From Jiangella endophytica (GTDB lineage: Bacteria; Actinomycetota; Actinomycetes; Jiangellales; Jiangellaceae): a stretch of DNA of 64,000 bases. The first letter of the stretch is position 1, and the number at the start of each line of letters is the position of its first letter. Under the pieces are notes generated by a model. That model was not told where the DNA came from and searched no databases. It saw nothing but the letters and a program-made list of their open reading frames with translations. Below, in pieces: positions 18,301 to 26,115 of this stretch. Made by a program: the position numbers and the translations under genes. Location of the stretch: the NCBI RefSeq assembly GCF_003427025.1, contig NZ_QVAI01000008.1, forward strand, positions 234,985 through 298,984. The letters run 5' to 3'.

Positions 18301-18763
18301 GGCTGGCGAAGTAGGCGCCGACCAGCCCGCCGTACCACGGCCAGCTGTACTCGGTGTCGGACGCGGAGTGGATGCCCGCATACCCGCCGCCGTTCTGGAT
18401 GTACCGCTCGAACGCCGCCTGCTGGTCGGCGTTGAGCACGTCACCGGTGGTCGACAGCCAGACGACCGCGTCGTACTGGGCGAGGTTCTCGTCGGTGAAC
18501 GCCGCGGCGTCCTCCGTCGCGGTGACGTCGAACTCGTGCTGGGTGCCCAGCTGCTGGATCGCCGCGATGCCCGCGGGGATCGAGTCGTGCCGGAACCCCG
18601 CGGTCTTCGAGAACACCAGGATCGAGTAACCACCGTGGCCCGGGTGGGCCGCCGCCGGAGGCGCCATCGCGGCGACCGCCAGCGGCACCGCCGTCACGAC
18701 GGCAGCGCCTGCCGCCAATAATCGCCGCGCCCATCGGCGGGCGCGTTGCGCGGGATGACTCAC
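12371..18763 (-). CDS. Giant secreted ThuA / quinoprotein dehydrogenase / DUF1080 protein
   Basis: About 2130 residues. Residues 1-42 are an Arg-led export signal (RARRWARRLLAAGAAV). Next come a ThuA glutamine-amidotransferase-like domain (44-270; VFSKTAGFRHDSIPAGI), a soluble PQQ-type glucose/sorbosone dehydrogenase propeller (275-700) with ECCHAGG near 390, a PKD domain (703-790), and a linker domain with GHDEHSHG near 841. Then follow a CBM6-like segment (905-1038), a second PKD (1041-1126), two concanavalin-like DUF1349-type domains (1144-1341, 1355-1551), DUF1080 (1565-1748), Ig/OmpL47-type repeats (1752-2005) and a helical C-terminal module (2008-2095). It likely oxidises or hydrolyses a glycoside outside the cell. 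Of the two GTG codons, 18763 has AAGGAG at the better spacing. The product follows a Gfo/Idh gene in the same operon. Confidence 0.88.
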   Translation of the reverse strand: MSHPAQRARRWARRLLAAGAAVVTAVPLAVAAMAPPAAAHPGHGGYSILVFSKTAGFRHDSIPAGIAAIQQLGTQHEFDVTATEDAAAFTDENLAQYDAVVWLSTTGDVLNADQQAAFERYIQNGGGYAGIHSASDTEYSWPWYGGLVGAYFASHPQNQTATVKVEDPAHPSTQHLDPLWSRFDEWYNYQSNPRGNVHVLTSLDEKSYSPGGGAMGADHPITWCQDYDGGRSWYTGLGHTIESYSEPDFLQLVLGGIETAAGVTPADCSASKPDSFEKVTLDDTTSNPMELAVADDGRVLYIDRNGAVRLIRPDGSATTTGTLSVYTGQEFGLMGIALDPDFTTNGWVYLTYAPAGGEAIDRVSRFTLTGETLDLASETVIIEYPTNRVECCHAGGALEFDNDGNLYLTTGDNTNPFASSGYAPIDERPGRELWDAQRTSANSNSLSGKVLRITPLDEGGYAVPAGNLFPPGTAQTRPEIFAMGFRNPFRIGLDPATNTLMVADYGPDAGSANPSRGPDGRVEWNIVDEPGFYGWPYCVGNNTPYIDFDFATNASGAAFNCGAPVNNSPNNTGLTQLPAAIEAEVWYGYSTNPLFPEIGGGGAPMAGGVYRYDPDLVSERKWPAYWDGKAIFGEWNQGNLYSFQLDQTGAAVTDINAVFPDWPFARPHALEFGPDGALYLIEWGSGFGGNNADSGVYRIDYVQGTRAPVARISASATSGPLPLEVSFDATASIDPEGGPITYAWDFDGNGSTDSTDQEATHTYTTAGDYTVALTVTDQDGLQDIANVEIAAGNTAPDVQVAWPPNGGFFEFGDTIRYEVSATDAEDGQADCARIVTQPALGHDEHSHGYAENFGCEGVFPLPGDEGHLGANIFGTVTVTYTDNGAPNVRALTGQEVLVLQPKRREAEHFDLTGRLEGSTSGGDPGVQRETTGDVLGGSQNIGFIEPGDWWAWDPMNLTNIDSITLRAATPTGASTVEVRTGSPEGPTVATITVNPTGAWQTYDYFTGEVSGETADDSGPLYFVNVSGQLNVNWIDFTGRGVTDNQRPDVELTATPTSGTVPLDVAFEASATDPEGDDPLTYAWVFGDGGTASGPAASHTYTEAGSYDASVTVTDARGAAATEHVSIDVAPVTSEPPVCLNGRSDGFDGTTLDRDRWTTVVRENQDLVVEDGALVLPATATDIYGTNNTDTPNIVLQDLPDGPFTATAKLTMQAYRAYQQAGLIIYGDDDNYAKMVLEGRDTGTSNPAARIFQFIREENGAPNEVGESNTANLGAAYPDTVWVRYISDGANLRAAYSADGVNFTEMPQTKSLAGIEDPKIGLVALSGTGQPVTDVAFDSFHITPDDTATPTTPDDEFDGTTLDGCRWTVLRPDDAGYRVAGGKLEIDTPNGDIYTGNTDPLPGNFMLQPAPAGDEWTIETVVDASALVEQYQQGGLIVHGDDDNYVKFDFVVDNPAGQPVARRIELRSEVGAVIQDPQPQVTALTQGVWHLRLSRSGDTYSGAYSADGQTWTELAESVTNTALASGDVRVGLFAIGTSQSEPQTVTYDHFRVTGGQQACEPATPEEGYTSLFDGTEASLAGWQMAGPGGFALTEDCTLLSEGGMGLYWYSADSYEDYSLKLDWMMPGDDNSGVFVGFPNPGTDPWVAVNQGHEIQIDATDAPDRTTGAIYAFQGADQAARDAALNPPGEWNEYEIVVQGDRIRVYLNGELINDYTDTDPNRMNQPSYIGIQNHGAADQNYFRNIRIQELVDETAPTVEVALDPAEPTGQNGWWTGPVSVTAVGTDDQGGEVALEYRIGGGDWTPYTGAVVVDADGEHALEFRGTDTAGNVSAPVPVAVAKDATPPVTTATLDGGGAGGAVDVTLAATDATSGVAATEWSLDGGDWTAYGGPVTVSGDGEHELLYRSTDEAGNAEDAKAVTVTVDGSAPVLSVSGVAHGQLYGDSQNLTVTWTATDNGPVTVTGTLDGAAIQSGAVIALHAIPLGLHELVVTAEDAAGNETIQELVFFSTTSFADMESLITQFQTAGRITSQVAKDLQKSLSTARRQEGMGREDRAVIALETFKSTVTAKVTDAGVRGTLVRDADAMILRLGGTPRQASAGVRANGGEALTGTGRLDGDPDRAEGRELPAIE

Positions 18764-18888
18764 CACAGTCTCCTTCGACTGTCGGGAACGGATGATGCGC
18801 TCCGTGCCCGGGGTCGCCCCCGGTGGTACTACTCGGCCGAACCATGCTTCTCCGGTGAGGCCGATATGTCCGGCCCTGCGTGCTGCTC

Positions 18889-20094
18889 TCAGGCGGGTGC
18901 GGGAACCTCCGTCCACGCGCTGCCGGCGGCGGCGCTGTCCTCGACGGCGGCCAGGACGCGCTGCACGGCCAGGCCGTCGGCGAACGACGGCTCCGGGTCG
19001 CGGCCCTCGCCGATCGCCGTCAGCAGGTCGACGGCCTGGTGGGTGAAGGCGTGCTCGTAGCCGAGCCCGTGCCCCGCGGGCCACCAGGCGCTGACGTACG
19101 GGTGGCTGGGCTCGGTGACCAGCACCCGCCGGAAGCCGGCCAGCCGGTCGTCCTCGGTGTTGTCGAAGAGGTTGAGGACGTTCATGTCCTCGAAGTCGAA
19201 CGCGAGGCTGCCCTTCGACCCGTTGATCTCGATGCGGATCGCGTTCTTGCGGCCGGTCGCGAACCGGGTCGCCTCGAACGAGGCCACCGCTCCCCCGGTG
19301 AACCGCGCCAGGAACAGCGCGGTGTCGTCGACGGTGACGGCGCCCAGCTCGGCCTCGGCCGTCGCCGATCCCGCCAGCCCGGTGAACGAGTCCGGGATCG
19401 GGCGCTCCTTGACGAACGTCTCGAGGATCGCGCTGACGCCGGTGATGCGCTCGCCGGTGATGAACTGCGTGAGGTCGACGATGTGCGCGCCGATGTCGCC
19501 GAGCGCGCCGGACCCGGCCCGTTCCTTCTGCAGCCGCCACGACAACGGCGCAGCCGGATCGGCGATCCAGTCCTGCAGGTACTGCGCGCGGACGTGGTGC
19601 AACTGCCCGAGCCGGCCCTCGGCCACCAGCTGCCGGGCCAGCGCGATGGCCGGCACCCGGCGGTAGGTGAAGCCGACCAGGCTGCGCACCCCGGACTCCG
19701 CCGCCTTCTCCGCCGCCTCGACCATGGCCTCGGCCTCGGCCACGCTGTTGGCGAGCGGCTTCTCGCAGAGCACGTGCTTGCCGGCCTCGAGGGCCGCGAT
19801 CGCGATCTCGGCGTGCGTGTCGCCGGGGGTGCAGACGTCGACCAGGCCCACGTCGTCGCGGGCGACGAGCCGCCGCCAGTCCGTCTCGACGCTCTCCCAC
19901 CCGAAGCGTCTGGCGACGTCGCCGGCCGCTTCACTGTTCCGGCCGCCCAGCGCCACCAGGCGCGGGACCACGGGAACGTCGAAGAAACTCGGCGCGTTGC
20001 GCCAGGCCTGGGAGTGGGCCGCCCCCATGAACGCGTAGCCCACCATCCCGATGCCCAGTGACGTGGCCGGAGTCGGCGTGTCGTCAACCGTCAT
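18889..20094 (-). CDS. Gfo/Idh/MocA family oxidoreductase
   Basis: A 401-residue NAD(P)-dependent dehydrogenase. The Rossmann start is LGIGMVGYAFMGAAHSQAW (Gly-rich, slightly atypical GMVGYAFMG), followed by DVCTPGDTHAEIAIAALEAG and the family hallmark GKHVLCEKPLANSVAEAEAM, whose EKP contains the catalytic-region lysine. The C-terminal domain shows the expected GALGDIGAHIVDLTQF with Asp/His. No signal peptide, so it acts in the cytosol. Members in such clusters oxidise sugars or glycosides, often at C3. It lies between the binding protein (terminator at 20128) and the giant ThuA gene 125 bp further on. Confidence 0.9.
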   Translation of the reverse strand: MTVDDTPTPATSLGIGMVGYAFMGAAHSQAWRNAPSFFDVPVVPRLVALGGRNSEAAGDVARRFGWESVETDWRRLVARDDVGLVDVCTPGDTHAEIAIAALEAGKHVLCEKPLANSVAEAEAMVEAAEKAAESGVRSLVGFTYRRVPAIALARQLVAEGRLGQLHHVRAQYLQDWIADPAAPLSWRLQKERAGSGALGDIGAHIVDLTQFITGERITGVSAILETFVKERPIPDSFTGLAGSATAEAELGAVTVDDTALFLARFTGGAVASFEATRFATGRKNAIRIEINGSKGSLAFDFEDMNVLNLFDNTEDDRLAGFRRVLVTEPSHPYVSAWWPAGHGLGYEHAFTHQAVDLLTAIGEGRDPEPSFADGLAVQRVLAAVEDSAAAGSAWTEVPAPA

Positions 20095-20127
20095 GTGCTG
20101 TGCCTTCCGTTGTGTGCCCCCGTTGGT

Positions 20128-20178
20128 GACGGGCGAGGCCGTGGCGGGGCCGGCGCCGGCCCCGCCACCTCGCCCGTC
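20128..20178 (-). terminator. Strong stem-loop after the binding-protein gene
   Basis: GACGGGCGAGG pairs with CCTCGCCCGTC around a 28-base GC-only palindrome (GTGGCGGGGCCGG and its complement). It starts four bases after the binding-protein stop. It may also protect the upstream ABC transcript while lowering read-through into the Gfo/Idh gene. Confidence 0.75.
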
Positions 20179-20182
20179 CTGA

Positions 20183-21247
20183 TCAGGACTCGAACGCCAG
20201 GGGGAGGTACTGCTCGACGTTGTCGGCGTTGACGACCGGAGCGTTCAGCACGATCCGGCGCGGTACCTCGACCTGGACCAGGTCCGACATCCCCTTGTTC
20301 TGCGCCAGCAGCCGGGCCAGCCGGATGCCGTCAGCAGCCTGCGTCGGCGGGTAGAGGATGGTCGCCTCCATCTCGCCGTCCTGGATCCACCGCATCGCGT
20401 TCGCCGAACCCGCACCGCCGATGAAGAAGAACTCGTCGCGGCCGGCGTTGTCGAACGCCTGCTTGACGCCGACGCCCTGGTCGTCGTCATGGTTCCAGAT
20501 GATGTCGATCTGCGGCGCCGCCTGGAGCAGGTTCGACGCCTGCTCCTCGCCGGACTCGACGGTGAACTCGGCGGCGACGCGGTTGTCGACGGTCTGCCCG
20601 CAAGCCTCCAGCGCGTCGGCGAAGCCCTGCGAGCGGTCCTGGGTCAGCGGCAGCGAGTCGATGCCGGCGATCTCGGCGATCACCGGGTCGGCGATGCCGT
20701 TCTCCTCGATCAGCCCGCAGGCGTAGGTGCCGGCCGAGACACCCATGCCGTAGTTGTCGCCGAGGATCGTGGTGCGGGCGGCGAACGGGGTGGAGAACTC
20801 GCGGTCGACGTTGACGACCGGGATGCCGGCCTCCATCGCCCGAGTGGCCACCTCGGTGAGCTGGGCGCCGTCGGTCGGCAGCAGCACGATCGCGTCGACA
20901 CCCTCGTTGATGAACGTCTCGATCTGGCTGATCTGCAGGTTGGCGTCGTTGGTGGCCTCGGCGGTGCGCAGCTCGACGTCGTCGTAGCTCTCCGCCTCGG
21001 CGATGGCCGAGTCGTTGACGGCGGCCAGCCAGCCGTGGTCGGCCTCGGGGCCGGAGAAGCCGATGACGACGGTCTCGCCGGGCTCGTCGTTGCCGCCGGA
21101 GGGCGCTTCGCCGCCGGTCTCCGCGGCCGGCTCGTTCTCCTCCTCCGGCTCGTTGCTGGTGCAGCTGGCCACGAGGGCCCCCGCCGCGAACACGGCGGCG
21201 GTGGCCGTCAGCAACCGGCGGCGCGGCCGGTTCGTACGTACGGACAT
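20183..21247 (-). CDS. Sugar ABC transporter substrate-binding lipoprotein, RbsB type
   Basis: A 354-residue lipoprotein. The signal (RRRLLTATAAVFAAGALVASC) ends in a lipobox with Cys at about residue 29, followed by an acidic Gly/Glu linker. The mature part is a two-lobed periplasmic-binding-protein fold of the LacI/ribose type: VVIGFSGPEADHGWLAAVND, AIVLLPTDGAQLTEV, VPVVNVDREF, DIIWNHDDDQGVGVKQAF and EATILYPPTQAADGIRL. It delivers a sugar or sugar-like ligand to the permease at 21350. ATG 21247 has GAGGAG upstream. The ligand cannot be read from sequence, but the neighbours suggest a glycoside or processed sugar. Confidence 0.9.
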   Translation of the reverse strand: MSVRTNRPRRRLLTATAAVFAAGALVASCTSNEPEEENEPAAETGGEAPSGGNDEPGETVVIGFSGPEADHGWLAAVNDSAIAEAESYDDVELRTAEATNDANLQISQIETFINEGVDAIVLLPTDGAQLTEVATRAMEAGIPVVNVDREFSTPFAARTTILGDNYGMGVSAGTYACGLIEENGIADPVIAEIAGIDSLPLTQDRSQGFADALEACGQTVDNRVAAEFTVESGEEQASNLLQAAPQIDIIWNHDDDQGVGVKQAFDNAGRDEFFFIGGAGSANAMRWIQDGEMEATILYPPTQAADGIRLARLLAQNKGMSDLVQVEVPRRIVLNAPVVNADNVEQYLPLAFES

Positions 21248-21349
21248 GGGTCTCTCCTCGTCATTGATTCGGTCCCGGACTGCCCGTCCGGCGGGTGCGC
21301 TCTTGGGGGTGGCTCTGGGGACGTACGGCGGGGCCGGTCGGCCCGGCCG

Positions 21350-22420
21350 CTAGGTCGAGTCGCTGCTGCGGACCGCGACCCGCTGCTGGAGGAGCACGGC
21401 GACGACGATGATCGCGCCCTTGGCGACGGCCTGGGTCGAACTGTCGAGGTTGTTGAGGGTGAACACGTTGGTCAGCGTGGTGAAGATCAGCACGCCGATG
21501 ATGGTGCCGACGATGGTGCCGCGGCCGCCGGTGAGCAGCGTCCCGCCGATGACCACGGCGGCGATGGCGTCCAGCTCGTACAGCTGGCCGTGGGTCGCGC
21601 TGCCGGTGCCGGTGCGGGCGGTCAGCATGATCGCGGCGATGCCGCAGGCCAGCCCCAGCACCACGTACAGCAGGACGGTGTGCCGCTTGACCGCGATGCC
21701 GGCCAGGCGCGCCGCCGTGGCGTTGCCGCCGACGGCGATGGTGCGCCGGCCGAACGTGGTGCGGTTGAGCAGCACCCAGCCGATGGCGCTCACGACCGCG
21801 AAGATCCACACCAGCACGGGGATGCCGATGAAGTCGCCGTTGATGAAGTCGACCAGCCCGCGGACGTCGACGATCTGGGTGCGCTTCTCGGAGATGATCT
21901 CGGCCAGGCCGCGGGCGGCGGCGAACATCGCCAGCGTCGCGATGAACGGCGCCATGCCTCCGTAGGCGATGAGTAGGCCGTTGACCAGCCCGCAGCCGAT
22001 GCCCACCGCGCAGGCGACGAAGACCATCATCAGCCAGTGGGTGTCCTCGGCCATCGTCTGCGTGGCCAGGGTGGTGGCCCAGACCGACGAGAGCGCGACG
22101 ATGGCGCCGACCGACAGGTCGATGCCGCCGCCGATGATCACGAACGTCATGCCGATGCTGACGACGCCGATGACCGAGGCCAGCCGGAGCACCGTCAGCA
22201 TGTTGTCGGTGCTGGCGAACCGGTCGCCGGCGGTCGCCACGCCCACGATGCAGAGCACGACCAGCGCGATCACCAGGCCGAGGTTGCGGCCGAACGGACT
22301 GCTCATGAACCGGACGAAGCCGGATCGGGTCTCGCCCTCGGCCGCGGCGGCCGCCTCGATGCGGCGGTGCTCGTCGGCGGGCGGGGTGGCCGGCGGTGCG
22401 GCCGGAGTCTGGTCGCTCAC
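21350..22420 (-). CDS. Sugar ABC transporter permease, RbsC type
   Basis: A 356-residue membrane protein with a hydrophilic N-terminal stretch of about 45 residues and then 8-10 hydrophobic segments. Family blocks include MTFVIIGGGIDLSVGAIVALSS and DAIAAVVIGGTLLTGGRGTIVGTIIG, the latter contacting the ATPase. It forms the channel for the ligand bound by the lipoprotein at 20183. It overlaps the ATPase stop by 4 bp; a 102-bp gap separates it from the binding protein gene. Confidence 0.93.
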   Translation of the reverse strand: MSDQTPAAPPATPPADEHRRIEAAAAAEGETRSGFVRFMSSPFGRNLGLVIALVVLCIVGVATAGDRFASTDNMLTVLRLASVIGVVSIGMTFVIIGGGIDLSVGAIVALSSVWATTLATQTMAEDTHWLMMVFVACAVGIGCGLVNGLLIAYGGMAPFIATLAMFAAARGLAEIISEKRTQIVDVRGLVDFINGDFIGIPVLVWIFAVVSAIGWVLLNRTTFGRRTIAVGGNATAARLAGIAVKRHTVLLYVVLGLACGIAAIMLTARTGTGSATHGQLYELDAIAAVVIGGTLLTGGRGTIVGTIIGVLIFTTLTNVFTLNNLDSSTQAVAKGAIIVVAVLLQQRVAVRSSDST

Positions 22421-23928
22421 GCTGCGCTCCCTTCCATGACCAGGTCGAGGACCCGGTGCTCGTCGATGTCGTCGGCCGGCCCGGTGTGCACGACGACCCC
22501 TTCCCGCAGGACCAGCACCCGGTCGGCCAGGCCGAGCACCTCGGGGACCTCACTGCTGACCAGGACGACGGCGACACCGTCGTCGGCGAGCCGGCGGACG
22601 AGCGCGTAGATCTCGCTGCGCGCCCCCACGTCGACCCCTCGCGTCGGCTCGTCCAGCAGCAGCACCCGGCACTCCCGGAGCAGCCACCTGGCGAGGACGA
22701 TCTTCTGCTGGTTGCCGCCCGACAGCGTGCGGACGGCGCGGTCGACGTCGGGCGGACGGACGTCGAGCGCCTTCACGTGTTCGGTGGCGGCGCGCTTCTC
22801 GCCGCCGCGGTTGAGGAACCCGCCGCGGGCGAACCGCCCCATGGTGGCGAGGCTGACATTGCGGTAGACGGCCTCGTCGAGCAGCAGGCCCTGGCTCTTG
22901 CGCTCCTCGGGGCACAGGCCGACGCCGGCGCCCACGGCGGCCCGGACGTGCCCGTTGCGCAGCCTCTTCCCGTCGACGCTGACCGTTCCGGAGGACGCCT
23001 TGCGGGCACCGTAGATGGTCTCGAGGATCTCCGAGCGGCCGGAGCCGACCAGCCCGGCCAGCCCGACGATCTCGCCGGCCCGGACGTCGAAGTCGACCCC
23101 GCTGAACGCCTTGCCGGCCGAGAGGTCACGGACCGCGAGCACGACCGCGCCGTCGCCGTCACCGTCACGCGAGGTCGGCTGCGGGAACACGTACTCGATG
23201 TCGCGGCCGGTCATGCGCCGGGTGAGCTCGCGCGTCGGCGTGTCGCGGGCGGGCAGGCCGGTGGCGACGGTGCGGCCGTCCTTGAGGACGGTGACGCGGT
23301 CGCCGATCTCACGGATCTCCTCCAGCCGGTGCGAGATGTAGACCACGGCGACGCCCTCGGCCTGCAGGTCGCGGATGACCTTGAACAGCCGGGCGACCTC
23401 CTCCTGGTCGAGGACCGCCGACGGCTCGTCCATGATGATCAGCTTGACGTCGTGGGACAGCGCCCGCGCCATGCTGACGATCTGCTTGCCGGCCGCGGAC
23501 AGGGTGCCGACCTCGCGGCGCGGCGAGATCTCCGGATGGCCGAGCCGGGCCAGCAGCGCCGCGGCCTGCTTCTGGGCGTCGCCGCGGCGGGAGAATCCGG
23601 CCGCCGCCAGCTCGTGGCCGAGGTAGATGTTCTCGGCGACGGACAGGCCGTCGACGAGGTCGAGCTCCTGGTAGATGGTCGCGATGCCGTTCTTCATCGC
23701 CGCCATCGGGGTGCCGAGCCGGATCTCCTCGCCCTGCCAGCGGATCTCGCCCTCGTCCGGCTGGTGCGCGCCGGCCAGCACCTTGATCAGCGTCGACTTG
23801 CCGGCTCCGTTCTGGCCGAGCAGGCAGTGCACCTCGCCGGAGCGGACCTCGAGGTCGACGCCGTCGAGGGCCCGGACGCCGGGGAAGACCTTGACGATGC
23901 CGGTCATCTGCAGCAGCGGGTCGCTCAC
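22417..23928 (-). CDS. Sugar ABC transporter ATP-binding protein, RbsA/MglA type
   Basis: A 503-residue protein of two fused ABC domains, as usual for ribose/galactose-type importers. The first domain has Walker A GQNGAGKST (about residue 37), signature LSAAGKQ and Walker B LIIMDEPSAVL. The second has a degenerate P-loop GLVGSGRSE, an intact LSGGNQQK signature and VLLLDEPTRGVD. It energises the permease at 21350. ATG 23928 overlaps the ROK stop by 4 bp, so importer and regulator are made from one transcript. Confidence 0.95.
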   Translation of the reverse strand: MSDPLLQMTGIVKVFPGVRALDGVDLEVRSGEVHCLLGQNGAGKSTLIKVLAGAHQPDEGEIRWQGEEIRLGTPMAAMKNGIATIYQELDLVDGLSVAENIYLGHELAAAGFSRRGDAQKQAAALLARLGHPEISPRREVGTLSAAGKQIVSMARALSHDVKLIIMDEPSAVLDQEEVARLFKVIRDLQAEGVAVVYISHRLEEIREIGDRVTVLKDGRTVATGLPARDTPTRELTRRMTGRDIEYVFPQPTSRDGDGDGAVVLAVRDLSAGKAFSGVDFDVRAGEIVGLAGLVGSGRSEILETIYGARKASSGTVSVDGKRLRNGHVRAAVGAGVGLCPEERKSQGLLLDEAVYRNVSLATMGRFARGGFLNRGGEKRAATEHVKALDVRPPDVDRAVRTLSGGNQQKIVLARWLLRECRVLLLDEPTRGVDVGARSEIYALVRRLADDGVAVVLVSSEVPEVLGLADRVLVLREGVVVHTGPADDIDEHRVLDLVMEGSAA

Positions 23929-25190
23929 GCCATACCTCCGGGGAGTGGGGTCGGAATCGAGGGGGCCGCCGCCGCACCCACCGTCGCGGGGTCGGTGAAG
24001 ACGGCCTCCAACGCGACGTGCGCGCCACCGCGGCAGGCGGCGGTGAAGCCGAGCGCCGACAGCTCGATGCGGCAGCCGCCCCGCGCCGGCGCGACGACCC
24101 GTTCGTCCAGCTCGGTCTCCATGGCCGGCAGGAAGAACTCGCCGAGCGCCGCGAAGTAGCCGCCGAGGACGATCACCCGCGGGTTGAACAGGTTGACCAG
24201 GATGGCCGCGCCGAGCCCGAGCGCGGTGCCGACCGCCTCGATGCCGCGCAGCGTGCGCCCGTCGCCGAGCGAGGCGCGGCGGCGGATCTCGGCCAGCCGG
24301 ACCTCGAGGTCGACCGAGGGGTCGGTGACCGGGTCGTCCTTGTCGGCCACCTCGCGCAGCAGTGCCGCGAGGCCGACCGACGCCTCCCAGCAGCCGAGCT
24401 TGCCGCAGCCGCAGCGGTGCGCGGGGTCGCCGATCGGCATGTGCCCGATCTCGCCGCCGTAGCCCTCGGTGCCACGCAGCAGGACGCCGTCGGAGATGAC
24501 GCCGCCGCCGACGCCGGTCTCGCCGGTGACGTAGACGAGGTCGCCGGTGCCGGCCGAGGAGCCCATCGCGTATTCGGCCAGCGCGCTGAGGTTGGCGTCG
24601 TTGTCGACCCGGATGGTCGCGCCCGGACCGGCCAGGCGTGCGGCCAGCTCGTCGGCGATGCGCACTTCACGCCAGCCGATGTTCGGCGCGTGCCGCAGCA
24701 CACCGGGCGCCGTCTCGACCATGCCCGGGATGCCGACGGTGATGCCGGCGACGTCGTGGCCCTTGGCCGCGGAGTCGTCGACCGCGGCCGCGATGGCGGC
24801 GGCCAGCTCGTCCAGCGTCTTCTCCACGCCCAGCCGCGGCACGTCGAGCGGGGTGCGGACGTAGCTGACCTGTTCGCCGCGCAGGTCGAGCACGAGGACG
24901 GCGACGTAGTCGACGTTGACCTCGGCGCCCAGCCCGCAGATGCGGCCGTCGATCTCGACCGTCTGCCCCGGCCGGCCCACGCCGCCGCCGCGCTCGACGT
25001 CGCCGTCGCGGACCAGACCCAGCTCCGCGAGCTCGGCGACCAGGCTGGAGACGGTGGCCTTGTTGAGGCCGGTGTCGGCGGCGATACGGGCCCGCGAGCG
25101 CGGTCCGTGGTCGCGCAGGTCGCGCAGCACCATCGCGAGGTTGTGCCGTCGCAGGAACACCTGGTCGGCGGGCGCGGACGTGTCTGTCAT
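23925..25190 (-). CDS. ROK family transcriptional regulator (Module A)
   Basis: A 421-residue ROK protein. The N-terminal winged helix (RARIAADTGLNKATVSSLVA, residues about 30-50) binds DNA. The C-terminal ROK fold has the zinc motif HRCGCGKLGCWE and the sugar-contact phrase GGEIGHM, but the phosphate-binding DxGxT motif is lost (GAEVNVDYVAVLVLDL), so it is a repressor rather than a kinase. It heads the operon that encodes the importer and the glycoside genes, which suggests that an imported or derived sugar relieves repression. ATG 25190 has a G-rich ribosome site; earlier in-frame starts would add a segment with no family match. Confidence 0.9.
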   Translation of the reverse strand: MTDTSAPADQVFLRRHNLAMVLRDLRDHGPRSRARIAADTGLNKATVSSLVAELAELGLVRDGDVERGGGVGRPGQTVEIDGRICGLGAEVNVDYVAVLVLDLRGEQVSYVRTPLDVPRLGVEKTLDELAAAIAAAVDDSAAKGHDVAGITVGIPGMVETAPGVLRHAPNIGWREVRIADELAARLAGPGATIRVDNDANLSALAEYAMGSSAGTGDLVYVTGETGVGGGVISDGVLLRGTEGYGGEIGHMPIGDPAHRCGCGKLGCWEASVGLAALLREVADKDDPVTDPSVDLEVRLAEIRRRASLGDGRTLRGIEAVGTALGLGAAILVNLFNPRVIVLGGYFAALGEFFLPAMETELDERVVAPARGGCRIELSALGFTAACRGGAHVALEAVFTDPATVGAAAAPSIPTPLPGGMA

Positions 25191-25658
25191 GCGTGCCCCC
25201 TCTCCCGGCGTGACCTGCATCACGGGTGTTCGTCGGTTGGGACAACAAACTAGGAAGAGCGGCCACTGAAGGTCAAGAGTTACGAACGAGTTTCTTCGGG
25301 TGACCAGCCGATGACGTTCGAACGACGGAGGGGCCGCCAGCGGCGCCGGGATCCACAGGAGGATCCGGTCCATACCAGGCGATATGCCGCCTGAGCTGGG
25401 AGTTGGTCGGCCAGAGTGAGGACCGGGCACGCGGCGGCCGGCAGCCGGAGCGACGAGGTCACGGTTCGGCAACATCCGGCGCCGGGCCGACAGAACGACA
25501 GCACTGAATCCAGGTTTCATGCATACGAACGGCGAACTTCTGACTTTCATTGGACAAAGTAGCGAACCGTTTCAATGCCACCTGCGACCGGCCGCGGGGT
25601 GCGGTGCGGGTGGCGGGCCGCTGGGGCGAGGCGACGTCGGCACGTAGCATCACGGCCC
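25191..25658. other. Divergent intergenic region
   Basis: This 468-bp stretch separates the Module A operon (minus) from the VOC gene (plus). It is less GC-rich than the genes. It holds the candidate promoter at 25247 and several TTCGAACG-like half sites (around 25316 and 25525). No gene with a credible start was found in it. Confidence 0.5.
25247..25276 (-). promoter_or_regulatory. Candidate sigma-70 promoter of the ROK/ABC operon
   Basis: On the minus strand TTGACC and TAGTTT are separated by 18 bases, about 55 bases upstream of the ROK start. The same TTGACC-N18-TAGTTTG arrangement lies upstream of the TIM-barrel gene at 33517. Confidence 0.5.
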
Positions 25659-26039
25659 ATGCATCGCAGCCGCCTCTCGACCCTGCTCATCGACGCGCCG
25701 GCCGACCAGGCCGGGCAGAGCGTGGCGTTCTGGACCGCCGCGCTCGGCACCACCAGCCAGTGCCCGCCCGGCGAGCCGCAGTTCCACTCGCTGGCCGAGG
25801 CCGTCCCCGGGCTCGTGACCGCCGTCCAGTCGGTGGAGGACGCGCCGCGCTACCACGTCGACATCGAGACCGACGACGTCGCCGCCGAGGTGGCCCGGCT
25901 CACCGCGCTCGGCGCCGCCGAGGTCGGCAACTGGCAGGGCTGCCACACCCTGCGGGTGCCGGGTGGGCACCTGCTGTGCGTGATTCCGGTGCACAGCGAC
26001 CCGGCGGAGTTCGCCGCCGCGGCCCGGGTCTGGGAGTAG
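25659..26039 (+). CDS. VOC (glyoxalase-like) family protein
   Basis: A 126-residue small protein of the vicinal oxygen chelate fold: STLLIDAPADQAGQSVAFWT at the N-terminus, PRYHVDIETDDVAAEVARL with a conserved His in the middle, and TLRVPGGHLLCVIPV near the end. These are the glyoxalase-like (Glyoxalase_6) blocks. It is cytosolic and its substrate is unknown. ATG 25659 is chosen because the fold starts at once; a longer frame reaches back to 25575 with no family similarity. It stands alone, divergent from the ROK operon and convergent with the quinoprotein gene at 26116. Confidence 0.8.
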   Translation: MHRSRLSTLLIDAPADQAGQSVAFWTAALGTTSQCPPGEPQFHSLAEAVPGLVTAVQSVEDAPRYHVDIETDDVAAEVARLTALGAAEVGNWQGCHTLRVPGGHLLCVIPVHSDPAEFAAAARVWE

Positions 26040-26051
26040 CGATAGCGCGAG

Positions 26052-26090
26052 CCGGCCGGGTTCGCGCCCCGTGGACGGGAACCCGGCCGG
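26052..26090. terminator. Bidirectional stem-loop between convergent genes
   Basis: CCGGCCGGGTTC and GAACCCGGCCGG form a perfect 12-bp stem. It lies between the VOC stop (26039) and the quinoprotein stop (26116) and can serve both. Confidence 0.7.
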
Positions 26091-26115
26091 TGCGTGCGTC
26101 CGGACGTTCAGGGCG

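Noticed and set aside
18764..19900. Extension of the giant ThuA frame far upstream, giving a protein of about 2500 residues
   Set aside because: The extra part overlaps the well-supported Gfo/Idh gene in another frame and reads as Arg/Gly-rich noise; a signal peptide starts exactly at 18763.
26040..26115. A riboswitch or small RNA gene between the VOC and quinoprotein genes
   Set aside because: The stretch is fully explained by a simple 12-bp stem-loop between convergent stops.
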